Source of the DNA: Casimicrobium huifangae
GTDB taxonomy: Bacteria; Pseudomonadota; Gammaproteobacteria; Burkholderiales; Casimicrobiaceae
NCBI RefSeq assembly: GCF_009746125.1
Contig: NZ_CP041352.1
Span: 2,774,436-2,838,435, forward strand
DNA: 64,000 nucleotides
Reading direction: 5' to 3'
Both the position numbers and the translations under genes were made by a program. The first letter of the stretch is position 1. Each line of letters starts with the position of its first letter. The notes under the pieces were generated by a model. It was not told the origin of the DNA and ran no database searches. It was given only the letters and a program-made list of their open reading frames with translations. Shown here piece after piece: positions 26,370-34,303 of this stretch.

Positions 26370-26825
26370 TCAGCCACGCTCAAAGTGCGCTGATGAAAAC
26401 CGGCGCCGCAGCCAGCGCACTGGTGCTCCAACCAGCGGCAGATGAGCCCAGACTGTTTCGGTCGGGTCCCAATAGTCGACATGGTCAATCACACGGCCAC
26501 TGTCATCAAATGCGAGCGCTGTGCTGCCGGGCACCAGATACGATTTGCCACTCAGCCCGAAGCGGAACTCCCAGCGCAGCATCGCATCGCGATTACCGGC
26601 CAGCGCATTGCCGATCACGAAAGTCGGCTGCTCAAGTGTGGCGAACATGTGGCGGAAGATGCGGTCAATTTCGGCGCGGCCGACGACATCGTTGAATGGG
26701 TCCTTGAAGTGCGCCTGCTCGGCGTAGCAAGCCAGCAGCTCGCGCAGTGTGTCCACCCGCAGCGCGTTGTAGCGCTCGACGAGCGGTGGCAGCCCTATCG
26801 ACGCCGGTGTGGTGGCCTCGCTCAT
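26370..26825 (-). CDS. NTF2/SnoaL-like fold protein
   Basis: Small cytosolic protein of 151 residues with the cone-shaped NTF2 fold: RELLACYAEQAHFKDPFNDVVGRAEIDRIFRHMF at the N-half and GRVIDHVDYWDPTETVW at the C-half, as in SnoaL-like proteins. Its start overlaps the SDR stop by 4 bp, so it is translationally coupled. Members of this kind are frequent in the DUF1365/Cfa cluster; it may bind or isomerise a lipid intermediate, but there is no direct evidence. No unusual feature. Confidence 0.82.
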   Translation of the reverse strand: MSEATTPASIGLPPLVERYNALRVDTLRELLACYAEQAHFKDPFNDVVGRAEIDRIFRHMFATLEQPTFVIGNALAGNRDAMLRWEFRFGLSGKSYLVPGSTALAFDDSGRVIDHVDYWDPTETVWAHLPLVGAPVRWLRRRFSSAHFERG

Positions 26826-27712
26826 CGTGCCGGCCTCGCTGCCATCAGCCCCCGCACAATCGCCAGCCGGACGCGGTCCGGCAGGTGGCGCAGCAGATAC
26901 AGCCAGCCAGTGAAGCGCTTCGGGAAGTGGATGCTGAAGCGCCCCGCCGCCAGCCCGCGCATGATGGCCTGCGCGGCCTGTTCCGGTGTCTGGATCGCCG
27001 GCATCGGGAACTCGTTCTTTGCCGTCAGCGGCGTCTGCACAAAGCCTGGGTTGACCAGATACACGTCCACACCGTCGCCGCGCAGATCGCTGTGCAGCAG
27101 CTCTGCCAGATTGATCAGCGCCGCCTTGGTCGGGCCGTACACCGTCGCATTGGGCAGCCCCATCAGCCCGGCCACGCTCGCCACCAGCACCAGCGCGCCG
27201 GTGCCGCCCGCACGCAGATCGGGAATCACCCGCTCCAGCCCGTGATACACGCTACGCAGGTTAACGTCGACGATTTGCGACATCTGCCGATCATCAATCT
27301 CCCAGGCGCGCATCGGCGCGTAGGCGCCCGCACAGAACACCACAACGTCAACGCCGCCCCAGGCAACATTCAGCTTGCCATGCGCGCCGGCCCACTGCCC
27401 TTGCTGCGTTGCGTCGAAGGGCAGCACAAGAGCTCTCCCGTTCGAGCCCGCGCTGGCACCGTCCGCCACGCGCTGCAGCGCTTCGACGTTGCGCGCGGAG
27501 AGCGCTACCGATGCGCCGCGCGCCATGAGCTGCGCGGCCAGCGCCGCGCCAATGCCACTGGAGGCACCGATCAGCCACACCCGCTGGCCTTGCCAGTCGG
27601 CACGACGGCGGTTGGGCGACCGCCACCACGGCCAGCGCGTGGACTGCGCCGTTTGCACCGCGCCCGCGACTGGCGTCGCCGGCGGCGATTCCGCCACAAA
27701 TTGCCGGTTCAT
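26822..27712 (-). CDS. Short-chain dehydrogenase/reductase
   Basis: NAD(P)-dependent SDR of 296 residues. The cofactor motif GASSGIGAALA lies at about residues 49-59, NAG is represented by FCAGAYAPM, and the catalytic Ser/Tyr/Lys are in VLVASVAG and VYGPTKAAL (YxxxK). A Trp/Arg-rich N-terminal extension of about 40 residues precedes the Rossmann fold. The C-terminus (FSIHFPKRFTGWLYLLRHLP) looks membrane-associating. It is placed 2 bp after the Cfa-like gene. It may reduce or oxidise a lipid intermediate of the cluster; substrate unknown. Confidence 0.9.
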   Translation of the reverse strand: MNRQFVAESPPATPVAGAVQTAQSTRWPWWRSPNRRRADWQGQRVWLIGASSGIGAALAAQLMARGASVALSARNVEALQRVADGASAGSNGRALVLPFDATQQGQWAGAHGKLNVAWGGVDVVVFCAGAYAPMRAWEIDDRQMSQIVDVNLRSVYHGLERVIPDLRAGGTGALVLVASVAGLMGLPNATVYGPTKAALINLAELLHSDLRGDGVDVYLVNPGFVQTPLTAKNEFPMPAIQTPEQAAQAIMRGLAAGRFSIHFPKRFTGWLYLLRHLPDRVRLAIVRGLMAARPAR

Positions 27713-27714
27713 GA

Positions 27715-28962
27715 TCAGCCCGCCTTGCGCAGATGAAAGTGCATCACGTCGGTGCGTCCGCTGTCGAAGCCGGCCTCGCAGTAGGCCAGATACAGGCGCC
27801 AGATGCGGATGAAGGCCTCGTCAAAACCCAGCGCCCGCACGCTGCCCAATTGCTGCTCGAACGCATCACGCCAGCGACGCAACGTCTCGGCGTAATCCTT
27901 GCCAAACGCGAACGATTCCAGCGTACCAAGCCCCGCCTTGTCGGCCTCGCTGCGAAAGCGCGTCGGCGACGGCAGCATGCCACCGGGGAAGATGAACTGC
28001 TGGATGAAGTCAGTACCACGACGGTAGTGCTCAAACTGCGCGTCGTCGATGGTGATGCTCTGGATCAGCGCCTGTCCGCCCGGCGCCAGCCGTGCTGCCA
28101 CGGTGTCGAAATAGCCAGCCCAATACTGCTCACCCACGGCCTCGAACATTTCAATCGACACCACAGCGTCATAGGTGCCAGTGAGATCGCGGTAGTCGCG
28201 AAACTCCAGCTTCGCCAATTGATCGAGCCCGGCGCGGCGCAAGCGATCCTGCGCAAACTCAAGCTGCGCCTGCGACACCGTGATGCCGTGCACCTGAATG
28301 CCGCGAGCGGCGGCATATTCCGCAAAGCCGCCCCAGCCGCAACCAATCTCCAGCACGCGCTGGCCGGGCTTAAGGCCCAGCGTGTCGACGATGCGGCGGT
28401 ATTTGTTGGTCTGCGCCGTCGCCAGCGGCTGCGCGTAGTCACCGACAAACAGCGCGGAGGAGTAGGTCCACGTGCTGTCGAGCCACAGTCGATAGAACTC
28501 GTTGCCGAGGTCGTAGTGCGCATGGATGTTGCGCTTGCTGCCAGCCTTCGAATTGCGGTTGAGCAAATGACGAATGCGATGCACGAGGCCAGCGATGCCG
28601 CTGGAATGCACCAACTTCGCCACCGCCTGTTCGTTATCAATCGCCAGCCGCAGCAGCGCAGTGAGATCGGCGGAATCGACCCAGCCTTCGCGCAGCGCCT
28701 CGGCGAAGCCAATGTCGCCGCCGCTCAGGATCTTGCCGCAGGCGCGCCAGTCGGCAATCGCCAGATGCGCGGCAACCGTGCCATCAACGCCCGCCTGTCC
28801 GAACGACAGGTGACGCCCGTCCGGCGTGTGCACCACCAGATGACCATGCCGCAAGTGCTCAAGCGCCCGCAGGAATGCCCGTGCCGCGAAGGGGATGCGC
28901 TGATTGTGGCGTGCATGTGCAATGCCGTGAGTGCCGCTATTCAGGCTTTCGGTGGTCGACAT
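27715..28962 (-). CDS. Cyclopropane-fatty-acyl-phospholipid synthase-like methyltransferase
   Basis: SAM-dependent enzyme of 415 residues that methylates unsaturated chains of membrane phospholipids. The SAM site is VLEIGCGWGGFAEYAA near residues 197-212; the family motif ETLRRWRDAFE and the conserved YDLGNEFYRLWLDSTWTYSSA are present. It is a Cfa paralogue of the type that sits with DUF1365 and an FAD oxidoreductase, where related proteins form methylated or cyclopropane chains in singlet-oxygen responses. Start ATG 28960-28962; 2 bp from DUF1365 and 2 bp from the SDR gene. The exact product (cyclopropane, methylene or methyl) cannot be read from sequence. Confidence 0.93.
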   Translation of the reverse strand: MSTTESLNSGTHGIAHARHNQRIPFAARAFLRALEHLRHGHLVVHTPDGRHLSFGQAGVDGTVAAHLAIADWRACGKILSGGDIGFAEALREGWVDSADLTALLRLAIDNEQAVAKLVHSSGIAGLVHRIRHLLNRNSKAGSKRNIHAHYDLGNEFYRLWLDSTWTYSSALFVGDYAQPLATAQTNKYRRIVDTLGLKPGQRVLEIGCGWGGFAEYAAARGIQVHGITVSQAQLEFAQDRLRRAGLDQLAKLEFRDYRDLTGTYDAVVSIEMFEAVGEQYWAGYFDTVAARLAPGGQALIQSITIDDAQFEHYRRGTDFIQQFIFPGGMLPSPTRFRSEADKAGLGTLESFAFGKDYAETLRRWRDAFEQQLGSVRALGFDEAFIRIWRLYLAYCEAGFDSGRTDVMHFHLRKAG

Positions 28963-28964
28963 GG

Positions 28965-29819
28965 TCAGGCTCTTCCTTCTTTCGTCTCAACAATGGTGTT
29001 GCCGGTCCGCAGCGGTCCGGCGTAATCAGGTTTGTGGAACCAGGGCACGCGCTTCAGCCAGAGCTTGAGCGCCTGCCAGTGAATGCGCGCCACGACGCCG
29101 AACGTCATCAGCGGAAAGCGCCACAGTTGCGTGCGCAGTACCGCGCCATCCAACGCCACGGCATGGCCCGCGATCCGGGTAGCGATCAGCAGTTGTTCGC
29201 CGTCGTAGTAGTCCACGTCCACGCGACGCGCCGTGCGCCCTGCGGTGACGCGGAAGCGGTAGCGCCCGCGCACCTCGCAGAACGGCGACACATGCATTGC
29301 CTTGCGGCAGGTGAGCGCGGTATCGGTGCCGATGGCGCCACGGTCGTCGGCCGTGACCACATAAAAGTGGTGCTCTCCGAAAGTGTTGTTGACCTCGGCG
29401 ATCAGCACACGCAGCGCGTCGTTCTCGTCACGACAGAACCAGAAACTCACCGGGTTGAACACGAAGCCGAACAGCCGTGGAAAGGTTTGCAGTTCAATAC
29501 GTGAAGCGCCGGGTAACAGTTTCACGCCCGCCGCATCCACCTGCTCGCGCGCCCACGCTCCGAGGTCGCTGCCATCGCGGGCGCCGTAGTCGCGCGTTTG
29601 CAGCGTGAACGGGCGCAGGCACTGCCAGCGCGTTTGCGGATCAATGCGCAGCCAGCCGTTTGTCGCATCAGGCAGCTCCTGCAGGCGCTCCACATCCAGC
29701 CGCAGGCAGAACAACGGGTAGCTGAAGCGATGCCGCGCCGGGCGCGTGCGTTCGTGCACCACCGTCGCCGCGATCAGCTCGCCGGCGGGCCGCAGCGTTT
29801 CGCGCGGCGCCCCTATCAT
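28965..29819 (-). CDS. DUF1365 family protein
   Basis: Protein of unknown function, 284 residues from ATG 29817-29819 (MIGAPRETLRPAG). This ATG overlaps the upstream FAD-gene stop as ATGA; a longer start at 29831 is possible. The DUF1365 pattern is clear: VVHERTRPARHRFSYPLFCL at the start, FGFVFNPVSFWFCRDENDALRVLIAEVNNTFGEHHFYVV in the middle (shown in parts: FVFNPVSFW, NNTFGEHHFY), and MTFGVVARIHWQALKLWLKRV at the end. It nearly always occurs beside the FAD oxidoreductase and Cfa genes. A role on lipid chains is inferred. Confidence 0.9.
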   Translation of the reverse strand: MIGAPRETLRPAGELIAATVVHERTRPARHRFSYPLFCLRLDVERLQELPDATNGWLRIDPQTRWQCLRPFTLQTRDYGARDGSDLGAWAREQVDAAGVKLLPGASRIELQTFPRLFGFVFNPVSFWFCRDENDALRVLIAEVNNTFGEHHFYVVTADDRGAIGTDTALTCRKAMHVSPFCEVRGRYRFRVTAGRTARRVDVDYYDGEQLLIATRIAGHAVALDGAVLRTQLWRFPLMTFGVVARIHWQALKLWLKRVPWFHKPDYAGPLRTGNTIVETKEGRA

Positions 29820-31186
29820 GGCCGTGCCCATCCCGGCAAATCGCCAAACTGCTGCGCCACGCGCAACGCCGAGAGCAGGCCATCTTCATGAAAGCCGTAG
29901 CGCGTCCAAGCGCCCGCCAGCCACACATGCCCTCGCCCCTGCACGCCGGGCAGCGCGTCCTGCGCGCGGATCGCCGCCGCATCAAAGATCGGGTGCTCAT
30001 ACACAAAGTGCTGGATGCGCTTGTCCGGCAACGGCAACACCCGCGGATTCAACGTCACCACCAGCGGCGTGGTGAACGGCAAGCGCTGCAAACGATTGAG
30101 CAGATAGCTCACGCAAACGCCGCCCTGCGCGTTGCCACCCGCCGCGCCGGCACCATCCTGATCAATGTAGTTCCACGCCGACCACACTTTGCGTCGCTTT
30201 GGCAGCAGCGCGGTGTCGGTATGCAAAAACGCATCGTTCGCCTGATAGCGGAAGGCCGCGAGCGTTTGCAGTAATTGATCGCCTTCGGTCATCGCGCTGC
30301 CATGCGCCGTACCAGCCTTCAGCAGTGCCAGAGATTCCGGCGCGTGCGCAGCCAGCACCACATCGTCAAAGTGCTCCATCTGCCCGCCGGCAACGATGTC
30401 CACGCCCGCCTCACGCGAAATCACCGCCTCCACCGCGGCGCCGTGCCGGCAATCCGGCACGGCGGCCAGGATGCGCTGCACGTAGCTGCGCGAACCATTC
30501 AGCACCGACCGCCACACCGGCCGGTTATTCACCTGCAGCAGGCAATGGTTCTGGCAAAAGCGCAAAAAGGTGGCCGCGGGATAATCGAGGATTTCGTCTG
30601 CCCGCGTCGACCAGATCGACGCCGCCATCGGCACCAGATACAAGTCCCGCAGCGGCTGCCCGTAGCCATGCGCATCGAGCAATTGGCCCAGCGTGCGCTC
30701 CGGCGTCTGCGCGCATTCAGCCAGATGCGCGTCGGCATTCCGGTTGAAGCGCAGCAGGTCGCGGATCATGCCGATGAAGCGCGGCGAGAACAGATTGCCC
30801 GGCTGCGCGAACACCGTGCCGAGATTGGTGCCGGCCCACTCCAGCCGCCCGCGGTCAGCGCTGACGCCAAAGGTCATCTCGGTCTCGTAGCTCTCCACGC
30901 CGAGCTCGCCGAACAGGCCAATCAGGTTCGGGTAGGTCTTGCCGTTGAAGACCAGAAAGCCGGTGTCCACCGGAGCGATGGCGCCATCGAGCGTCACGTC
31001 CACCGTGTTGGCATGCCCGCCAAAGCGCCCGTCACGCTCGTACAGCGTCACCCGGTGGCCCTGGCGTTGCAGCAGCCAGGCGGCGCCCAGCCCGGCCACC
31101 CCGGCGCCAACCACGGCAATGTGGCGGGAATGCCCGCTCGATGCGGGTTTGGCAGAGAAATTGTTGGTGTCTTGGGCCACAGGCAA
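29816..31186 (-). CDS. FAD-dependent oxidoreductase of the amine-oxidase fold
   Basis: Flavoprotein of 456 residues and first gene of the lipid cluster. The FAD motif IAVVGAGVAGLGAAWLLQRQ is at about residues 23-42, followed by GHRVTLYERDGRFGGHANTV. The C-terminus has VWLAGAWTRYGFHEDGL, the second FAD contact. Proteins of this type in the DUF1365/Cfa cluster are related to desaturase/isomerase flavoproteins. No ATG start exists: translation begins at TTG 31184-31186 or GTG 31178-31180. The start is only a few bases from the operator palindrome (31190-31232), so the transcript leader must be very short or absent. Confidence 0.9.
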   Translation of the reverse strand: MPVAQDTNNFSAKPASSGHSRHIAVVGAGVAGLGAAWLLQRQGHRVTLYERDGRFGGHANTVDVTLDGAIAPVDTGFLVFNGKTYPNLIGLFGELGVESYETEMTFGVSADRGRLEWAGTNLGTVFAQPGNLFSPRFIGMIRDLLRFNRNADAHLAECAQTPERTLGQLLDAHGYGQPLRDLYLVPMAASIWSTRADEILDYPAATFLRFCQNHCLLQVNNRPVWRSVLNGSRSYVQRILAAVPDCRHGAAVEAVISREAGVDIVAGGQMEHFDDVVLAAHAPESLALLKAGTAHGSAMTEGDQLLQTLAAFRYQANDAFLHTDTALLPKRRKVWSAWNYIDQDGAGAAGGNAQGGVCVSYLLNRLQRLPFTTPLVVTLNPRVLPLPDKRIQHFVYEHPIFDAAAIRAQDALPGVQGRGHVWLAGAWTRYGFHEDGLLSALRVAQQFGDLPGWARP

Positions 31187-31189
31187 TAG

Positions 31190-31232
31190 AATAGTTACTA
31201 ATCGGTAGCGTCGCTACTATACAGTAACTATT
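31190..31232. promoter_or_regulatory. 43-bp palindromic operator between the FAD gene and the TetR gene
   Basis: AATAGTTACT (31190-31199) and AGTAACTATT (31223-31232) are exact inverted repeats, and a second, inner repeat GTAGC-GTC-GCTAC (31205-31217) shares nearly the same centre. The region lies between divergent genes and next to a TetR-family regulator, so it is the likely operator controlling both directions. No clear -10/-35 pair could be assigned; promoters probably overlap it. Confidence 0.75.
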
Positions 31233-31250
31233 TTTACTTGTGGGTATTTT

Positions 31251-31865
31251 TTGAGCCTGCTCAAACGCATCAGCTTCAAGGATCAGGCGTTTCAACAGCG
31301 CGAGGACGCCATCCTCGACGCTGCCACGCGCATCCTGACCAATCGCGGTTTTGACCTGATGACGATGGACGAGGTTGCCACCGACGTGGGTGTCTCCAAG
31401 CCCAGCCTCTACAAGCACTTCAAGTCAAAAGAGGAGCTGGCCGGCGAATGCATGATCCGCCTGCTCGACGGCGCCAACGAAACGCTCGCCGCCCTGCCCG
31501 ACGACCTGCCCGCGCTGGAGCGCATCCGCCGCCTGCTGGGCTGGGCGCTTGATCTGCGCCTGAAAGGTGGCCTGCCCTTCCTGCCCGCCACCAGCCCGCA
31601 CGTGCGCGACATGCTGGTGAAAAACCTCGGCTACACAATGCGCGCGCTCAAGCTCAACAACGCGCTGGTCAAACTGGTGCGCGACGCGCAGAAGACCGGC
31701 CAGATGCGCAAGGACCTGCCGGAGGACGTGATCCTCTACTCGTTCTACGCCCGCACCTGCGACCCGTCCGTCGAGTTCCTGCGCCTCTACAGCAAGCTCA
31801 GCAACGCCGAGATCGTGGAGCACACGCTGTCGGTGTATTTCGGCGGGGTTGGCGCCAAACCGTAG
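31251..31865 (+). CDS. TetR-family transcriptional regulator
   Basis: Regulator of 204 residues. The N-terminal HTH covers about residues 20-65: REDAILDAATRILTNRGFDL then TMDEVATDVGVSKPSLYKHFKSKEEL. The C-terminal ligand domain is helical, with RRLLGWALDLRLKGGLPFL and SFYARTCDPSVEFLRLYSKL. The only start compatible with the HTH is TTG at 31251. It is divergent from the FAD-DUF1365-Cfa cluster and separated by a 64-bp gap holding a 43-bp palindrome, so it is very likely the local repressor. A fatty-acyl-like ligand is plausible. Confidence 0.92.
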   Translation: MSLLKRISFKDQAFQQREDAILDAATRILTNRGFDLMTMDEVATDVGVSKPSLYKHFKSKEELAGECMIRLLDGANETLAALPDDLPALERIRRLLGWALDLRLKGGLPFLPATSPHVRDMLVKNLGYTMRALKLNNALVKLVRDAQKTGQMRKDLPEDVILYSFYARTCDPSVEFLRLYSKLSNAEIVEHTLSVYFGGVGAKP

Positions 31866-31909
31866 CCGATAGCCTTGGCCACAAAGGCGCAGCGCTCCCC
31901 CGCTCCGCT

Positions 31910-31940
31910 GTCATCCCCGCGAAGGCGGGTACCAAGACCG
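31910..31940 (+). repeat. Dispersed 31-bp repeat, copy 1 (GTCATCCCCGCGAAGG family)
   Basis: Reads GTCATCCCCGCGAAGGCGGG then a variable spacer and AAGACCG. A near-identical copy is at 31982-32012 and a reverse-oriented copy is at 35841-35871. Each contains the palindrome CCCGCGAAGGCGGG or close relatives. It lies in the 31866-32270 gap, which otherwise holds AT-rich DNA with no gene I recognise and a TATAAT word (32232-32237) that may serve the vapBC-like genes. Confidence 0.85.
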
Positions 31941-31981
31941 AACGCACCCTCGCTGTAGTTGCTCAGATCGCTTTAGTTGCC

Positions 31982-32012
31982 GTCATCCCCGCGAAGGCGG
32001 GGATCCAGACCG
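31982..32012 (+). repeat. Dispersed 31-bp repeat, copy 2
   Basis: GTCATCCCCGCGAAGGCGGG followed by GATCCAGACCG. This is the fuller version of the family; copy 1 starts 72 bp upstream in the same orientation and shares the flanking word GACCGAA. Confidence 0.87.
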
Positions 32013-32270
32013 AATGCGCACCAGCGATGGTTGTCTTTCAGGCAATCATCTGCACGCGAAAACGCTATAGCTTTTCAGAGAAACGCCCATTGGCTATGGG
32101 CTCAGCGTGCTATTCATCGAAAAGTTGACTTCACACCAAAAAGGCCTTCAAGCCCAATTCAAATGCGGCTTTCACTGAAAAGATGCTGCATCAAAACATA
32201 CTTCTAGCCACTAAATACATATAAGTGAAATTATAATTATTTCCGTCTCATCCCTTCCCGGATGCCCATC

Positions 32271-32504
32271 ATGTCGCAAATCACCCTCTACCTCGACGAC
32301 GCCACGCAAGCTCTGGTCGATCAGGCAGCGCACGCGCATGGCATGTCCAAAAGCCGCTGGGTGGCCGAGGCCATCCGCCGCTACGCCGCGCAGGAATGGC
32401 CACCCGCCTGCCTGAACCTCGCAGGCAGCTTCCCGGACTTCCCCCTGGTGGGTGACGGCACTGGTGACGCGCAGCCGGAAGACACGCCGCGCTTGGGCTT
32501 CTAG
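32271..32504 (+). CDS. Ribbon-helix-helix antitoxin (VapB/CopG-like)
   Basis: Small DNA-binding antitoxin of 77 residues from ATG 32271 (MSQITLYLDDATQALVDQAA); an in-frame ATG at 32262 is the alternative. The beta-strand-plus-two-helix pattern of the RHH fold spans residues 2-45 (ITLYLDD, AHAHGMSKSRWVAEAIRRYA). The C-terminal tail (DFPLVGDGTGDAQPEDTPRLG) would wrap the toxin. It is 9 bp upstream of a PIN-domain gene, the usual antitoxin-toxin order, and would be autoregulated by the complex. Confidence 0.87.
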   Translation: MSQITLYLDDATQALVDQAAHAHGMSKSRWVAEAIRRYAAQEWPPACLNLAGSFPDFPLVGDGTGDAQPEDTPRLGF

Positions 32505-32513
32505 CCGCCGGCC

Positions 32514-32927
32514 ATGTTCATCCTCGACAGCAACACCATCAGCTACTACTTCCGCGGTGACCCGCAGGTGGTGCCGCGCCTGCAAGCCATCCGGCCCGCC
32601 GACCTCGGCGTGCCCGCCATCGTGGAGTACGAACTGCAATACGGCCTGCTGCGGCTCCCGCCCGAAGCCGCCGCGCCAAGGCTCGCCGCGCTCAAGCAGC
32701 TATTGCAGCCAATGCAAATGCTCCCCTTCGACAGCGAATGCGCCGCCGAAGCCGCCCGCATCCGCGCTGAGCTCGAAGCCGCAGGCACCCCAATCGGCCC
32801 GCACGACACCCTGATCGCCGCAACAGCAATGCGCTATCAGGGCACGCTGGTCACGCGCAATGTGCGGGAGTTTTCGAGGGTGATGGGGTTGCGGTGGGTG
32901 GATTGGAATGAAGTTTCACAACGCTAG
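32514..32927 (+). CDS. PIN-domain ribonuclease toxin (VapC-like)
   Basis: Toxin of 137 residues, a metal-dependent RNase of the PIN fold. Acidic residues expected at the active site are D5 (ILDSNTISYY), E40 or E38 (IVEYELQYG) and D98 (IGPHDTLIAATA), with the TRNVREFSRV motif near 114-123. All are present, so the toxin looks intact. It follows its antitoxin by 9 bp. An inverted repeat with 10-bp arms lies 46 bp downstream (32974-33014). Likely targets of VapC proteins are tRNA or rRNA, but the specific one cannot be read from sequence. Confidence 0.9.
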   Translation: MFILDSNTISYYFRGDPQVVPRLQAIRPADLGVPAIVEYELQYGLLRLPPEAAAPRLAALKQLLQPMQMLPFDSECAAEAARIRAELEAAGTPIGPHDTLIAATAMRYQGTLVTRNVREFSRVMGLRWVDWNEVSQR

Positions 32928-32973
32928 CAGCGTCACCAGTAAGTGAACGGCTCTTCGGGCCACTTTGTCGGTA

Positions 32974-33014
32974 GGTACCTGAAGCGATCCAAAACAAATT
33001 GCATTTCAGGTACC
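32974..33014. repeat. 10-bp inverted repeat downstream of vapC
   Basis: GGTACCTGAA (32974-32983) and TTCAGGTACC (33005-33014) are exact inverted copies separated by 21 bp of A-rich sequence. There is no T-tract, so it is not a standard terminator. It could be a recombination remnant at the edge of the toxin-antitoxin insertion, or an operator for the gene starting at 33072. Confidence 0.65.
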
Positions 33015-33071
33015 GACTTTCCTCGCAAGTGTCGATAACCTGCCTGGACCGCATATTCGAGGCGCCCGCCA

Positions 33072-33872
33072 GTGAACAAAAATTGCTCTATCGACGTAAC
33101 GCAAACCTGCATAGATTTTCTGGAAAAGGAAGTACGCGAATCTCCGATACCAGGTGAAAGTGCCGCTGCGAAGCGACTACTTGAGCGCTCGTCAGAGTTG
33201 CGCGAAGTCTACGAAGAACTCGGACGCAATCTTCGCAATCGGCCAGACGCGATCAACACGTTTCTAGGTTGCGTAATAAGTACGATGGCAGGTTGGAATC
33301 CAGAAGAAAACCTGAACGCGCGCAAAGCACGACAACGGTTGATCGGCATCAACCGTCAAATCGCGAGCGTTGCGGGCGAACTGGCCACACTTCTGGAGCA
33401 GCGCTCGGAATTGCAGAACAGTTCTGGTTTCAGGGGCGGCACTCACTATGATGTTTGTGAGTTGATTGAAGACGCTTCGTCGCACATCGATCGATTTGGA
33501 TCCGACGTCAAACCAAAGTTGCGACAACTGCGGCGAGAATACGATCTCAAGTATTGGCCATCATTGAGCGCAATCGTATTTGCTCTCGCAGAAGATGCCG
33601 CGTCTTCGCACGTTGAGGCGGGAGACCCTTTGACGCTCGCTGCCGTTGAATCAAGTCGCGCCTCCAAGGCCGACTTCATCAAAGCGTTGTTCGAGTCAAT
33701 TGCCGAAAACACCGGCGCTCAAATAAATAAATTGCCTCCGTACTTCAGGCTCCCGGATTCGGAGTGGGCTTCATTGATTAACGTCGCGCTAAATCTCGAA
33801 CCGGGCGAAATCGCCGACGCGGTTTACATAAAGGGGGTGCGAGCGCGTAGAAAACAAAAACGCGAACAATAG
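33072..33872 (+). CDS. Hypothetical protein (266 aa), helical
   Basis: I do not recognise this gene. The frame begins with GTG at 33072; there is no in-frame ATG before and a stop at 33036-33038 limits it. The protein is charged and mostly helical (FLEKEVRESP, ERSSELREVYEELGRNL, KARQRLIGINRQIASVAGELATLLEQ looks like a coiled coil near 85-110). It has no signal peptide or membrane segment and ends in a basic tail (KGVRARRKQKREQ) that could touch nucleic acid. Its base composition is visibly lower in GC than neighbouring housekeeping genes, consistent with acquisition. It lies just downstream of the toxin-antitoxin pair and converges with the small gene at 33912-34184. Confidence 0.6.
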   Translation: MNKNCSIDVTQTCIDFLEKEVRESPIPGESAAAKRLLERSSELREVYEELGRNLRNRPDAINTFLGCVISTMAGWNPEENLNARKARQRLIGINRQIASVAGELATLLEQRSELQNSSGFRGGTHYDVCELIEDASSHIDRFGSDVKPKLRQLRREYDLKYWPSLSAIVFALAEDAASSHVEAGDPLTLAAVESSRASKADFIKALFESIAENTGAQINKLPPYFRLPDSEWASLINVALNLEPGEIADAVYIKGVRARRKQKREQ

Positions 33873-33911
33873 ACAATCGCGCTCACTGCGGTCTAGTGCT
33901 TACGAAGTTTT

Positions 33912-34184
33912 TCAGAACAGGCTGCACTTGATCGACTTGTGACGCCCTTCCGGAACCGCTTTGCGAATCGCGCACAACTGCTTCGCGCTGAGTGGCCCGT
34001 CATCCGCCTCGTACGCGGGCAACAGCGCGCGCGCAAGCTGGCGCAACGCGTAGTGCAAGACCTGTGTCTCGTTCATTCCCAACGTCGCGACCAGTCGCGA
34101 GAGCGTCTCGCGACTGACACCTATTTCCGAGTCGGTCGTGCTTATTGTGAACAACACGTGATCGGTACTTGCAGTCTTGTTCAT
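33912..34184 (-). CDS. Hypothetical small protein (90 aa)
   Basis: Unrecognised protein from ATG 34182-34184 (MNKTASTDHVLFTISTTDSE). The middle part GVSRETLSRLVATLGMNETQVLHYALRQLAR resembles a ribbon-helix-helix or helix-turn-helix segment, so an antitoxin-like or DNA-binding role is conceivable. The end (GPLSAKQLCAIRKAVPEGRH) is basic. It has no toxin partner beside it and converges with the 266-residue hypothetical gene. An upstream extension of the frame is not supported by a start site. Confidence 0.5.
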   Translation of the reverse strand: MNKTASTDHVLFTISTTDSEIGVSRETLSRLVATLGMNETQVLHYALRQLARALLPAYEADDGPLSAKQLCAIRKAVPEGRHKSIKCSLF

Positions 34185-34303
34185 TGCAAATTTCTTGTTG
34201 ATGCTGAAAGCTATGCGGCAAAAGCGTCGCCATTCTGCACCCAGCATCGCACGGGCTCAGAGCCGATTGGCGTGTCTAGCTGATGCAACAGCGCGTTCAC
34301 AGG

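Noticed and set aside
31866-32270. Tandem GTCATCCCCGCGAAGG repeats as a CRISPR array
   Set aside because: Only two copies in direct orientation, no regular spacers and no cas genes; they are dispersed intergenic repeats.
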